Assembly (NCBI GenBank): GCA_020849795.1
Contig: JADZFR010000051.1
Span: 19,821-83,820 of the forward strand
Reading direction: 5' to 3'
Origin: Planctomycetota bacterium
Lineage (GTDB): Bacteria > Planctomycetota > UBA8742 > UBA2392
Length of the DNA: 64,000 bases
In this document: positions 51,801-60,602 of the stretch, in pieces
Numbering within the stretch: position 1 is the stretch's first letter
Layout of the letters: every line of letters starts with the position of its first letter
Translations under genes and position numbers: made by a program
The notes under the pieces: generated by a model
Seen by the model: only the letters and a program-made list of their open reading frames with translations
Databases searched by the model: none
What the model was told of the DNA's origin: nothing

Positions 51801-52178
51801 CAGCGACGGCCCGGCGATCAGCAGATACAGCAGGAACAGAATGCCCGCGCGCAGCGATGCCAGAAACACCCGTGTCAGGCGCGACACCTTCTTCTTCTCA
51901 TAGAAGTAGATGACCGCGGGCAGCAGCACGCAGACCGGAATCACCAGCAGCGCCGTCCAGATCAGCGGGCTGATGTCAAACAGCGAAATGCCCTTCCAGG
52001 TCGCGCTGCCCTCAGACTGCCGCGAGAACGGGTCGAAATTCTCCCACGAGAACACACTGCCCGGCGCCAGTACCTCGGTGATGCGGCCCGGAAAGATGAC
52101 CCCGTACACAGCCACCACCAGCACTGCCAGCAGCAGCACGCTGAAGAAGGCCATCACGAATTTCTGGATTCCGCTCAC
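48867..52178 (-). CDS. Large membrane protein with VWA domain and glutamine-amidotransferase-like domain
   Basis: 1103 aa from a GTG at 52178. Three N-terminal membrane helices (about 6-28, 71-92, 105-125) precede a VWA domain whose MIDAS reads DDSLS (Asp143, Ser145, Ser147) and whose late strand is IIVLTDGRDTS (434-443). About 200 residues of coiled-coil-like sequence are inserted in between. A beta-sandwich and a class-I glutamine-amidotransferase-like domain follow (VLYLEGRFRYQARYLNEAL.., DYDVIIMGDIDPDD.., GLVLLAGQGYNFSAY), then more beta domains and a last helix. The catalytic Cys of amidotransferases is not evident. It belongs with MoxR, DUF58 and BatA homologues, an AAA-chaperone/VWA system of the envelope. 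Confidence 0.85.
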   Translation of the reverse strand: MSGIQKFVMAFFSVLLLAVLVVAVYGVIFPGRITEVLAPGSVFSWENFDPFSRQSEGSATWKGISLFDISPLIWTALLVIPVCVLLPAVIYFYEKKKVSRLTRVFLASLRAGILFLLYLLIAGPSLVATETYVEGSKVAVLIDDSLSMGDESREFPIFNVFDDRESADVRELRDHLRGLGVDVPPPPNQGFVTLSDDEVAVRGFVRRVVRERAARLVKRLSELHGGRFDIGGWQRLRRELDGIAAEADLRQSELSAETSKETPNESQVRRLQSELDELLRQLMLREQEFAKLLGGNADDQAVMQKRVLINNLLGTCHPEGPRRWDIACELVTDGNTLSALKQGDKSLIDVLRARAAEIAEKADKRRTENRVAMLRFFVFSTRFGRDQLTDEAILEVDPAELDFREPRGRLTELDAALREVRRYYTAEDDLSSIIVLTDGRDTSPNEERSADEAAKARSGVEVVGIAIGNPKPVKVLELLSVSADREILKGDFLDFKLKIRADKAYRADPEKGTPGQRVKIILCEDSPTNPVAYSELNGRAVRGADGTEIELGPEELAEVKIRFKPAVTGKHIYYLKLNEDRLPDEDTYRNNVKEHEVEIIDRKIKVLYLEGRFRYQARYLNEALKRDKKLEYQGYFFDAQDGWTQPTSQYDEEVRRKLSPLVAPFAVGDRVIRDKEEFFKLDYDVIIMGDIDPDDNRFRREHWDWLEEWVSHHRGGLVLLAGQGYNFSAYRNIEKARVLYPVELDTPRDAEGAIDHKQQKFWRLTPAGRAHEVHRLSSNPARNDELWGSVKDGSFVKGQLHGLYWYQGTAGIKPAPAVALSRVTREGKITGEGDVLTAAMPYGSGMTFYCGSDDTWLWREFVGDVYFYRFWQNTLRFVASRRLKGKQQRVDVYTDKTRYQVSEQVKVYVELLGDIYNEVTQNQNKELSELPRGPDDSEARRLIVELQARSQGRLSARRVVLQEVSWSPNLFEGVVEANEPGQFDVWVQGYEESRKQPHRYTVIAPVAELRNLTMDFDGLQRRSTKLPANVAPMDYQGGKRIYLMTDMGQAVFEIREKENELKGITSLLWNRKDEPWSLRSALLVLMIMLLAGEWLTRKLVRMV

Positions 52179-52211
52179 TTCAGGTCCGTTTCCATGCCCA
52201 ATGCTGCGACG

Positions 52212-54662
52212 CTACTTGTCCGCCTTGGAAATCACGCCGCTCCATATCGTTTCAAACAGCAGGAAGCATACGCCCAGCACCGCCAGCCACATCCATTCTT
52301 TCCCACCCTGGTCGCCTGCCAGCGCGTCGCCGCCCCCAAGCTCGTCGCCGGCGCGACGATACAGCATTGGCAACTCGCCCAGTGCTTCCTTCAAGGCCGC
52401 CTCCGTGCCGCCTTCCGCCAGGCTCAATCGCATCAGGTCGCTCTCGCGCGCATGCAGATTTACGCTGAAGCGCTCCTGCCATTTGCGGCGCGGCTCGCCG
52501 GAGTCGGTCTTTTCAAATGCCGTCAGCGTGTAGACGCCCGGCTGTGCCGTGCCCGCGAACTCAAGCAGATTCACCCCGGCATCGCTGGTGGCAGCGATGT
52601 CAACGTTGGTACCTGCAGGGTCGCGCACGGTGTATTGCGGCGCGACGTCTACCACACGCAACACCCGCCGGAACGGCTCGCCCACCGACAGGTTTGAGTA
52701 ACGCGCCTCGTTGCCCGTGAGATAGCTTGCGACTTCAAGGTACAGGAACAGCGGCAGACCGTTGGTGCGCCACAACCCGTTCCAGCGCTCAGACGCGGTC
52801 GTGGACACATACATCACCCGGCCGCGGCCGTAGGGCCGCTCAAGCATGAATGGCACCGGGCCGCCGGGCAGGTTGAGGCTGAGCAGGGTCTGCGTCTGGC
52901 GCAGCGGGTCAACTTCTGTGCCGGCCGGCAGCGTGACCTCGCGCCAGTTACGCACCGCCACGGGGTCAGTGATGATCGTCAGGTTCTCGGGGCTTTCGGC
53001 GAACAGCTTGATCACAGGATGGTCCGGGCCGCTGACAGTCAGCCCGTAGTTTTCGGCTGTCGGGTCGTCGCTGCCGCCCGGCCGGCCAAGCTTGGCCGGC
53101 AACATGCCCTTGCCTTCCTTGTAGAGCAGCGAGTTGTATTTGCCGAAGTCCACTTTGTCGCCGTCAAAGATCAGCAGCCCGAAGCCCGCTTCGACAAACT
53201 CTTCCAGCTTGGCGACCACGCCTTCGGGAATGTCCTGCACGTTGGCCAGGATCACCAGCCGGTAGTCAAAGAAGCTGTCGATGGCCGCCATCTGCTCGGG
53301 CCGCATACTGACGATGTAGTTGGGCGTGATGCGCACGTCCGGTGCTTCGCCGCGTTCGCCATCGACGCGGCTGGAAGAGATGCCCAGGGCGGTCTCAAGG
53401 TAGAAGGTCTCATCCAGGTTGGGATCGGCGTGAGGCACGCCATCAATGACCAGAATCGGCACGCCCGGCACCACGTGGATGACGACGTTGCGCGTGTTGT
53501 CGGTGGTCAGGGCGTCCGGCTCTTCGGTGAAGATCTCGATGTTTCGCGACGCGCCCGTTTTCTCTTCTTCGGGCTTCAGGGTCAGGTCGCGCGCCGGCAG
53601 CACAAGCTGCACGGGCTCGGCGGCTCGGTTGGGCTGCAGCACGATCGGTGCGCCAAAGGGGCGCTCGGGCCCGCCGTCAATGCGGTACTTAAGGCGCACG
53701 TTGCGGTCCTGCGCGCGGGGGTCGCTGGCGCTGAACTGCACGTCGATCAGCACCTTGGCTTCCATGCCGTTGCCGACAATGCGTTCATTCACGCGCACGC
53801 CGGTGATGGCCACATTCTGGGCGTTTTCAAAACCGGCGTCGTAGAACACCGGCGCGGTTCCGCTCGTCTTCATGCGGGCGTTCATCCGGTCCATCACGGC
53901 CACGAAGTCGGCATGAACGGTGCCGTCCTTGGACAGTTCGCGCCAGCCTGATGTGCAGAAATCGCTGATCACCACAAGGCCGACGGCATCACTCTCTGGT
54001 GTGCCCTCAACCATCCGGGCAGATTCGCGCAGCGCCGCCAGCATGTTCGTGTCCACGGCAGCTACGCCAGTGGCCGCAATCTCGCGCCGCGCGGCGTCAA
54101 GGTTCAGGCTTGAAAGCTGGCTGACGCGGCGGCGACGGGACTTGTCGGCTGCGTCGTCCGCGAGCGCCATGCCACCGATGCCGGGCGGCACGTACACGTC
54201 GCTCAGGCGAATCACCGACACGCGGTCACGGTTTGGTTTCAGGCTGTCCACGGTCGCCAACGCGAACTGCTTTGCGCGGTCAAAGCTGGTCTGGCCTTCC
54301 TGTTTGTAGCCCATGCTGGCGCTGTTATCGAGCACAAGCACCAGGTGCAGCGGCGCGTCGGTCGACAGCGTGCCGCGCGTGATGCCCATGGTCTCGTCGG
54401 CCCACTCTTTGACGCGTTCACAGCCCATCGGAAACAGCGCCGCGGCAATCAGCATCACGGCCAGCACCCGCAGCAGCAGCATGATCAGCGATTCCATCTG
54501 CACACGGCGGCGCGTACGCTTGTACGCCGCAAGCAGAAACTCCATCGCCGCCCAGTCCACCTTGCGGTAACGCGTGAGGTTGATGATGTGGATAATGATC
54601 GGCACTGCCGCTGCTGCCAGCGGAATCCCAAGGCCGAGTGTCCAGATCAACCACGTAGGCAA
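52212..54662 (-). CDS. BatA-domain membrane protein with VWA domain
   Basis: 816 aa from a TTG at 54662. The start TWLIWTLGLGIPLAAAAVPIIIHIINL and the following RYRKVDWAAMEFLLAAYKR are the N-terminal BatA/aerotolerance membrane hairpin. After a second helix (about 59-79) comes a VWA domain with MIDAS DNSAS (Asp112, Ser114, Ser116) and VVISDFCTSGW. An amidotransferase-like segment (VPILVIDGVPHADPNLDE.. LRLVILANVQDIPEG-type) follows, and a final membrane helix (WMWLAVLGVCFLLFETIW). It starts five bases after the DUF58 stop and is followed by the 1103-aa VWA gene, all one operon with MoxR. Confidence 0.85.
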   Translation of the reverse strand: MPTWLIWTLGLGIPLAAAAVPIIIHIINLTRYRKVDWAAMEFLLAAYKRTRRRVQMESLIMLLLRVLAVMLIAAALFPMGCERVKEWADETMGITRGTLSTDAPLHLVLVLDNSASMGYKQEGQTSFDRAKQFALATVDSLKPNRDRVSVIRLSDVYVPPGIGGMALADDAADKSRRRRVSQLSSLNLDAARREIAATGVAAVDTNMLAALRESARMVEGTPESDAVGLVVISDFCTSGWRELSKDGTVHADFVAVMDRMNARMKTSGTAPVFYDAGFENAQNVAITGVRVNERIVGNGMEAKVLIDVQFSASDPRAQDRNVRLKYRIDGGPERPFGAPIVLQPNRAAEPVQLVLPARDLTLKPEEEKTGASRNIEIFTEEPDALTTDNTRNVVIHVVPGVPILVIDGVPHADPNLDETFYLETALGISSSRVDGERGEAPDVRITPNYIVSMRPEQMAAIDSFFDYRLVILANVQDIPEGVVAKLEEFVEAGFGLLIFDGDKVDFGKYNSLLYKEGKGMLPAKLGRPGGSDDPTAENYGLTVSGPDHPVIKLFAESPENLTIITDPVAVRNWREVTLPAGTEVDPLRQTQTLLSLNLPGGPVPFMLERPYGRGRVMYVSTTASERWNGLWRTNGLPLFLYLEVASYLTGNEARYSNLSVGEPFRRVLRVVDVAPQYTVRDPAGTNVDIAATSDAGVNLLEFAGTAQPGVYTLTAFEKTDSGEPRRKWQERFSVNLHARESDLMRLSLAEGGTEAALKEALGELPMLYRRAGDELGGGDALAGDQGGKEWMWLAVLGVCFLLFETIWSGVISKADK

Positions 54663-54667
54663 AGCCG

Positions 54668-55570
54668 CTATCCCCTTCTTCCTGAACGCTTGGCAAGGTA
54701 GGCCTGCAACGCCACATCCAGCGGCATCGCCGTATCGATGGCCACATAGTCGCTGCGTGCCCGAAGGCAGGCACGTCGCACAGCCGTTGTGAAATGTTCG
54801 ACTTCTTCCAGGTACGCTTTGCGCAGGCTGCGCGGGTCGACCAGCAGGTCAGGGTACTCTTCCAGCCCGATGAACTGCGTCAGCCGGTCGAACGTGAACT
54901 CGCGCTCTTGCGGGTCCATGACGTTGAAGACGATCACGTCATGTTTTCGCGCCGCCAGGTGCTCAAGCCCGCGCTTGAGATGTTCTACCTTGTCGAACAG
55001 GTCGCTGATGACCATGACCAGGCTGCGACGGCCGCTGCGCTGGGCGACGTCTACCAGCACGTCACCGATGTTGGTTTTCTTCTGCGGTACGCGTTCGTGC
55101 ATGCTGGCGAGCATGCGCATCAGCGTGACCTGAGAAGTCGCCGGCGGCACCCAGTCGTAGAGCTTTTCGTCAAACAGCGCCAGGCCCGCGGCGTCGCTCT
55201 GCTTCTGGACCAGATATGCCAGGCTGGCCGCCATGTAGCGCCCGTAGTCGAGCTTGCTTTTCAGCTCGCCGGACTGGTAGCGCATGCTTTCGCTGGTGTC
55301 CAGCACGACCACGGCCCGGAAGTTGGTCTCTTCTTCATACTCTTTGATGTAGTACTTGTCTGACTTGGCGTATGCCTTCCAGTCCAGATAGCGAAGGTCG
55401 TCACCGGGCACATACTCGCGATGCTGCGCGAACTCAACGCTGAAGCCCTTGTACGGCGACTTGTGCAGGCCCGCGAGAAAGCCCTCGACCACATTGCGTG
55501 CGGTCACCTCAAGGTGCCGAATCTGGTTCAGCACTGCAGGGTCGAGATACTTCTGGTAGGCCTGTGCCAT
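54668..55570 (-). CDS. DUF58 (VWA-related) protein
   Basis: 300 aa, normal for the family. The defining DUF58 motif is REYVPGDDLRYLDWKAYAK (residues 51-69), followed by a VWA-like strand VVVLDTSESM (Asp91, Ser93, Ser95), LAYLVQKQSDAAGLALF, and VISDLFDKVEHL. These cytosolic proteins are MoxR partners, thought to help in maturation of complexes at the membrane. The gene lies between the membrane HEAT gene and the BatA gene on one transcript. Confidence 0.92.
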   Translation of the reverse strand: MAQAYQKYLDPAVLNQIRHLEVTARNVVEGFLAGLHKSPYKGFSVEFAQHREYVPGDDLRYLDWKAYAKSDKYYIKEYEEETNFRAVVVLDTSESMRYQSGELKSKLDYGRYMAASLAYLVQKQSDAAGLALFDEKLYDWVPPATSQVTLMRMLASMHERVPQKKTNIGDVLVDVAQRSGRRSLVMVISDLFDKVEHLKRGLEHLAARKHDVIVFNVMDPQEREFTFDRLTQFIGLEEYPDLLVDPRSLRKAYLEEVEHFTTAVRRACLRARSDYVAIDTAMPLDVALQAYLAKRSGRRG

Positions 55571-55592
55571 AGTGCGCGTCTGCGTGCTGTGC

Positions 55593-56720
55593 CTAGCTAC
55601 CGAGTCTGTCCAATGTCCTGGCTGCTTCTGTCGCGAGGGGCCCTTTGCCCTCGCTCAGGCTTTTCAATATGGCTCGGCCGCTGTCTTCTTTACGATCCCC
55701 GAACCAGCGCACCGCGATGATTCGCTCGGCTGTGCTGCGCTCCTGCGATGTCGCGACGTCGCTCATCTGCCTCGCATAACTCTTGCCCGCGGCGGCTGCC
55801 AGCAGCGCCAACAGGTCCAGTTTGCGCTCTGCGGGGGCCTTGTTGTACGCATCCAGCAGGTCATCCAGAGTGGGGTCAGCGGCCCTGACTGTATAGCCGA
55901 CCCAGGCCTCCGGCGTCCACACACCCGACTCTGGCCCGCGCAGCGCATGCACCGACCAGGCAAACCACAATTCACGGTGCGCCAGCGGGTCACGCTCGGT
56001 CTTGGCCTTGGCGGCCAGCAACTCAACCGCGCCATCGGCTTGTGTGCGGCCCAGCAATGCGCCCGCAACGGATCGCACGGCCGGCGATGGGTCTTCAAGC
56101 AACGCCTTTGCGCCCTCAGCGCACGCAGCCGCCCCAAAATCCACGGTTTCGCGCAGCAACTCAAAATGCATGCCTGCCGGCGACACTGCGGCTTGGCGAA
56201 GCAGCTCTTTCACGCCTTCCACGGGGTCAACGCCGTGCGCGTCGGGCTGAACGCCGCTCAGCTTCTCGCGCCAGTGGGCGGCATAGGCCTTCTCGCCCCA
56301 GGCCCGATCCACAAGCGCGCTTGCCGCCTGCAGTGCCCGGTCTGCGGCGGGCGCGCCGGTGCGCTCGGCCTCGAGCTCATTGACTGCCAGGATTGCCCTG
56401 GCTTCGTTGACTCCGGCCCTGGACGCCAGGTCGTCGCGTTCTTTGCGCGTCTCATCGAGCTTGCCCTTGAACTCCTGGGCGCGCTCAATGGCTTCGTTGT
56501 ATTGCTTCTTGCTCACGCTGCCCCAGCCGCTGAACAGCAGGTACGCCGCAAGCGCCGCCATGCCAAGGTACATCGCGCGCGAAACCCAGCGCGCGGTCTT
56601 AAGCAGGTTGGGGCTTGAGACCCCGGCTTGCGCGTACGCCTCGAGTTCTTCCTCAAGTTCTTCTTTGCGGCGCTGGAGCGCCTCGTCCTTGCTTTCCTGG
56701 TTTTCGGGTTCGTCGGTCAT
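55593..56720 (-). CDS. Membrane-anchored HEAT-repeat-like protein
   Basis: 375 aa from the ATG at 56720; an alternative ATG at 56765 has AGGA upstream but adds a non-acidic tail, so the start is uncertain. The cytosolic N-terminus is very acidic with a coiled coil (DEALQRRKEELEEELEAYA), then one membrane helix (about 52-70), a second coiled coil and a helical-repeat domain (AVRSVAGALLGRTQADGAVELLAAKA, TAERIIAVRWFGDRKEDSGRAIL) resembling HEAT units. It lies between MoxR and DUF58, so it is likely a structural member of that system. Family unknown. Confidence 0.65.
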   Translation of the reverse strand: MTDEPENQESKDEALQRRKEELEEELEAYAQAGVSSPNLLKTARWVSRAMYLGMAALAAYLLFSGWGSVSKKQYNEAIERAQEFKGKLDETRKERDDLASRAGVNEARAILAVNELEAERTGAPAADRALQAASALVDRAWGEKAYAAHWREKLSGVQPDAHGVDPVEGVKELLRQAAVSPAGMHFELLRETVDFGAAACAEGAKALLEDPSPAVRSVAGALLGRTQADGAVELLAAKAKTERDPLAHRELWFAWSVHALRGPESGVWTPEAWVGYTVRAADPTLDDLLDAYNKAPAERKLDLLALLAAAAGKSYARQMSDVATSQERSTAERIIAVRWFGDRKEDSGRAILKSLSEGKGPLATEAARTLDRLGS

Positions 56721-56802
56721 TTTGTGAACGTCGATCCCGGCGGCTAAGCCGGGGGCACAACTCATCGGTGAGTTCCTGGGCGATTCGAACTGCAGTGTGG
56801 GG

Positions 56803-57855
56803 TTACTTGCTTACCCCCGGCAGCCGCGTGTCGGCCAGCGTCTCGGAGTCTGCGCGCGGGATCAACTGAATCAACCGGTCAATGATCACGTCGCTGTTGA
56901 TGCCCTCCGCCTCGGCCGAGAAGTTGGGGATGATGCGGTGGCGCAGCACCGGGTGAACAACGGCGCGGATGTCGTCGCCACTGACGTAATAGCGCCCGTT
57001 CAGCACCGCGCGCGCCTTGGCGCCCAGGATCAGGTACTGGCTTGCGCGGGGACCGGCACCCCAGGCAAGCAGGCGTTTGATCTCTTCGGGGGTCTGCGGG
57101 TTGTTCAGGCGGGTCAGACGCGCGAACTGCATGGCGTACTTGATGATGTGTTCACTGATCGGGACTTTGCGAACCAGCTCTTGCAGCCGCAGGATCTTGG
57201 CACCGTCGAGCACGTTTTCGACCTGGCCGCGATACGTGGCCGTGGTCATCTTCATGATCTGCATTTCTTCATTTTCGTCGGGGTAATCGACGTTGATGTT
57301 GAACATGAAGCGGTCCTGCTGCGCTTCGGGCAGCGGATACGTGCCTTCCTGTTCAATCGGGTTCTGCGTGGCCAGCACGAAGAACGGCTGTTCCAGCTTG
57401 TGCAGCCGCCCACCCGCGGTGACCTGGTGCTCCTGCATCGCCTCAAGCAGCGCCGCCTGGGTCTTGGGCGGCGTGCGGTTGATTTCGTCGGCGAGGATGA
57501 TGTTCGCGAAAATCGGCCCGTGCAGGAACTTGAACTCGCGCTTGCCGGTGCTGCGGTCTTCCTGCAAGACCTCGGTGCCGGTGATGTCGCTGGGCATCAA
57601 GTCCGGCGTGAACTGGATGCGGCTGAATTTGAGTGACATCGTGTCTGCCAACGTGCGAATCAGCAGCGTCTTGGCCAGCCCGGGCACGCCGACCAGCAGG
57701 GCGTGGCCCTTGGCAAAGATCGAGATCAGCAACTGCTCGATCACTTCTTCCTGCCCGACCACCACGTTGTGCAGCTGCGCCACGATACGGTCGTGGGCGT
57801 CGCGCAGGTCGGTCACGGCCTTGAGGTCTTCGCCCTGCAATTGCTGGTCTGACAT
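56803..57855 (-). CDS. moxR: MoxR-family AAA+ ATPase
   Basis: 350 aa from the ATG at 57855 (AAGG upstream). AAA+ features: NVVVGQEEVIEQLL, Walker A GVPGLAKT (56-63), Walker B IILADEINRTPPKTQ (Asp123, Glu124), sensor 1 FVLATQNPIEQEGTYPLPEAQQDRF, and the C-terminal lid with SGDDIRAVVHPVLRHRI. MoxR ATPases act as chaperones with VWA proteins encoded alongside; here DUF58, BatA/VWA and a large VWA protein follow. The PQQ-like and HEAT genes precede it on the same strand, 47 bases from the former. Confidence 0.95.
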   Translation of the reverse strand: MSDQQLQGEDLKAVTDLRDAHDRIVAQLHNVVVGQEEVIEQLLISIFAKGHALLVGVPGLAKTLLIRTLADTMSLKFSRIQFTPDLMPSDITGTEVLQEDRSTGKREFKFLHGPIFANIILADEINRTPPKTQAALLEAMQEHQVTAGGRLHKLEQPFFVLATQNPIEQEGTYPLPEAQQDRFMFNINVDYPDENEEMQIMKMTTATYRGQVENVLDGAKILRLQELVRKVPISEHIIKYAMQFARLTRLNNPQTPEEIKRLLAWGAGPRASQYLILGAKARAVLNGRYYVSGDDIRAVVHPVLRHRIIPNFSAEAEGINSDVIIDRLIQLIPRADSETLADTRLPGVSK

Positions 57856-57902
57856 GGTTGCCTTTCTGTGTTCGGTGTGCGCCGTTCGGGGCGCGCCCGA
57901 AG

Positions 57903-60425
57903 CTACTTTCCGCCGTCTTGAGCCTTGAACGCGTAGACCCAACGGGCCGACGCCAGAATCACGAATGTCTCTTTCTTTACCGTCGCCACTTTGCCTGACG
58001 GAAACTTGTACGTGTCCCCGTTGCGCAGATGTTCTACGTTGTACACGTTGCCGGTGTCCGGGTCAGTGACCGACACGGGCTTATAGCGCGCAATGCCCTG
58101 CTCGTCCTTATACGCCTCGCCGCGGCAGTAGACCGTAATCGCCAGAGGCACCTTGTCAGAGGTGATGCCGGCCAGACGGCTTTGCGTGATCAACTTGCCG
58201 TTGCTCACGTCATAGAACGCAATTTCGCCCTCGAACGGGATCAGTACACGATTGCCGGCGATCACACCACGCCCGATCGGCTGCTTGCCATAGTCGGCAG
58301 TCTGGTAGTTCAGCTGTCCGAAGTCGGCTGCGCGTTCGCCGCCCTTACGAAAGTCGGTCAACCCGACCGAGTACACGCGGGTGCGCCCCTGGATGATCAT
58401 GCGGTTGTCCACCACACCGAGAACATGTTCGTACTCATCGCTGAGTCCCTTGCGGAACATCGGGTACTCCATCATGTGGGTACCAGCCACTGCGTCCAGA
58501 ATCAGCGCCAGGTCAAAGTCATAGGGCGTGGTCACGACCATGCCTTCGGCGGCGATCGGCGGGTTGGGGAACCAGCCGTTGAAGATCTGCGACTTCACGC
58601 GGCCGTAGCGCGAGACCCAGCACACCTCACCGGTCATCCGGTCCACCGCGGCCGTCGCCCCGCTGTGCGTTGAAACATAGAGCATGCCCCCCTGCTCGGC
58701 GGGCGCGCTGATTTCGGGCACGGTCACGGGCTCAGGGCCCCAGCTCCAGGGCTGGCTTTCCTGTCGGCGCGAACACAGGTGCACGCGCCATTGCAACTTG
58801 CCTTCGCCTGCCGCTGCGTCGCCTTTGGGCGTCACATCAAAGCAGAACATCCAGGCCTCTACCGAATCTTTCTCGGTCACAGCGCCGGCAATGTAAAGCC
58901 GGTTCCCGCGGATCAACGGCGCGCCCTTGAACACAACGTGCTGCAGAAACTTGTAGTCCTCTTCGCTTTCGACCTTCTTGTTGGGCAGCGTCACCCGCAA
59001 CTTGGCGTCGTCGGTCAGGTCCCATGACTGAATCTGGTTGCCGCTGGGCTCCGCGCCCTTCTCGCGGCTGGCACTGCCGGGGCCCATGACTGCAAACAGC
59101 ACGTCGCTTTCGCGCTGGTCCAGATCCCAGTGCAGGCGGCCGATGGTGCTGCCCATGACGCGATACTTCAGGCGTTCCTGCTCGCGGCCGCCGTAATAGT
59201 AGCGCCGGTTTTCCGCGGTCTTGACGGTGTAACGCACGCCCTTGGGCACCTCCAGCGTGACGGGGTTGGCTTCGCGCCCATGCCTGAACCAGAGCAGCTT
59301 TTCGTCGCCGCCCTGAAGCTCGTCGATCTTGTGGACAAAGAAGCCGGACTCGTGCACGGTTGGAAAAGGCACCGGCACGGGTTTGCGTTCTTCGTAGTTG
59401 TACTGGTCGCGTTGCTCGTCTACGCCCGGGATGTTCTTCGCGATCTGTGATCCCTGCACACCGTCAATGGCATCGAGGTCAATCATCTCGCCAATGCCGA
59501 CCACGGGCGGCGCCACGCCGTTGCGGGCGCCGTTGCCATGCAGCGTCAGCCACCCGTTGGGGCGCAACTCAGGCCGCTCCTGGGGCGCAGGACTGCTGGT
59601 CAACTCTTTGACAGCAACGCTGCTTTCCACCTTCACGCCACCGACATCGACCGTGCCCGACGCGCTGTCGCGTTCGCGGCGGCGCAGTTCTTTGCCCAGG
59701 CGGTAGTTCATGCCCGCATCGCGGCAGGCGCGGACGTACAGCACCTGCAGCGCGGGCTCGCGCTCATAGTACTCGGGCCAGCTTTCCTGCAACTCATGCA
59801 GCCAGCGCACCGCCAGCACGGCATCGCCGCGCTCAAGTGCCGTTTCAGCCAGCATGCGCAGCGCGGTGCGGCCGCTTTGACTGAACTGGTAGAACCGGGC
59901 GCAGCGCGCCAGAATGGCCTCATCGCCGGCGGCCAATGCCGTGCGCAGCAACTCCGCGCCCGGCGCGGCCTGCCGCATGCTCAGCTGATCGCGCAGCGGC
60001 CGGGGCCAGTCGCGAATGCGGTAACGCGAGTTGATGTAATCGGCCAGCGGGATCCAGGTCTCGGCGTAAACGTGCTCTCCGCCTTGCCACTCCGCGCGCA
60101 CGAGCAGTTCGCTGTTCAGGGGCATATCGGGCGAGAGCTTGTCCTTGCGCAGGCTTTCGTAGCGCGCCATGGCGTCGCGCCACTTTTCGAGGGCTTCGTC
60201 CTTCTTTCCCTTGCGCTCAAGCGCGATTGCCTCAAGTTCGCGGTTGCGCGCTTCGCGCACCGAGTACTGCACGTTGGGGTCGATGCGGTTGGGGGGCAGC
60301 GTCAGGTCAGGATTGATGACGAGTGAGTCTTCAGGCTTTTGCGCCTGCAGCGCCGGGTCAGCCGGGTTCTGTACCGACAACAGCACAGCGCAGGCCGTGA
60401 TGCTTAGAAGTATGCGCGTTCTCAC
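57903..60425 (-). CDS. Exported PQQ-like beta-propeller protein
   Basis: 840 aa from a GTG at 60425 with GGAGA six bases upstream. Signal peptide (about 1-28, ending LQAQ). Residues 50-250 are helical, TPR-like (RNRELEAIALERKGKKDEALEKW..). The second half has PQQ/quinoprotein-like blades: LTLHGNGARNG, APLIRGNRLYIAGAV, MLYVSTHSGATAAVDRMTGEVCWV, IAAEGMVVTTPYDFDLALILDAVAG and RVLIPFEGEIAFYDVSNGKLI. PQQ-binding enzyme residues are not evident, so a scaffold or binding role is more likely than a dehydrogenase. It lies between the HEAT protein and MoxR genes. Confidence 0.8.
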   Translation of the reverse strand: MRTRILLSITACAVLLSVQNPADPALQAQKPEDSLVINPDLTLPPNRIDPNVQYSVREARNRELEAIALERKGKKDEALEKWRDAMARYESLRKDKLSPDMPLNSELLVRAEWQGGEHVYAETWIPLADYINSRYRIRDWPRPLRDQLSMRQAAPGAELLRTALAAGDEAILARCARFYQFSQSGRTALRMLAETALERGDAVLAVRWLHELQESWPEYYEREPALQVLYVRACRDAGMNYRLGKELRRRERDSASGTVDVGGVKVESSVAVKELTSSPAPQERPELRPNGWLTLHGNGARNGVAPPVVGIGEMIDLDAIDGVQGSQIAKNIPGVDEQRDQYNYEERKPVPVPFPTVHESGFFVHKIDELQGGDEKLLWFRHGREANPVTLEVPKGVRYTVKTAENRRYYYGGREQERLKYRVMGSTIGRLHWDLDQRESDVLFAVMGPGSASREKGAEPSGNQIQSWDLTDDAKLRVTLPNKKVESEEDYKFLQHVVFKGAPLIRGNRLYIAGAVTEKDSVEAWMFCFDVTPKGDAAAGEGKLQWRVHLCSRRQESQPWSWGPEPVTVPEISAPAEQGGMLYVSTHSGATAAVDRMTGEVCWVSRYGRVKSQIFNGWFPNPPIAAEGMVVTTPYDFDLALILDAVAGTHMMEYPMFRKGLSDEYEHVLGVVDNRMIIQGRTRVYSVGLTDFRKGGERAADFGQLNYQTADYGKQPIGRGVIAGNRVLIPFEGEIAFYDVSNGKLITQSRLAGITSDKVPLAITVYCRGEAYKDEQGIARYKPVSVTDPDTGNVYNVEHLRNGDTYKFPSGKVATVKKETFVILASARWVYAFKAQDGGK

Positions 60426-60602
60426 CGGACTTCTCCGCTGCTGGGTTCGGAGTTCAAGGTGTCGCGCACGGTCTTTGCCGGTTCACTCAACCAGGCGCGG
60501 GCCGCCGCACGACTGTCCCTGAGTGCCAATCCTACCTCTATATCTACGCACACGCGCACCCCGGGGTCCAGTATTTCCCCGTAACCTGTTCGCTGATCGG
60601 GG

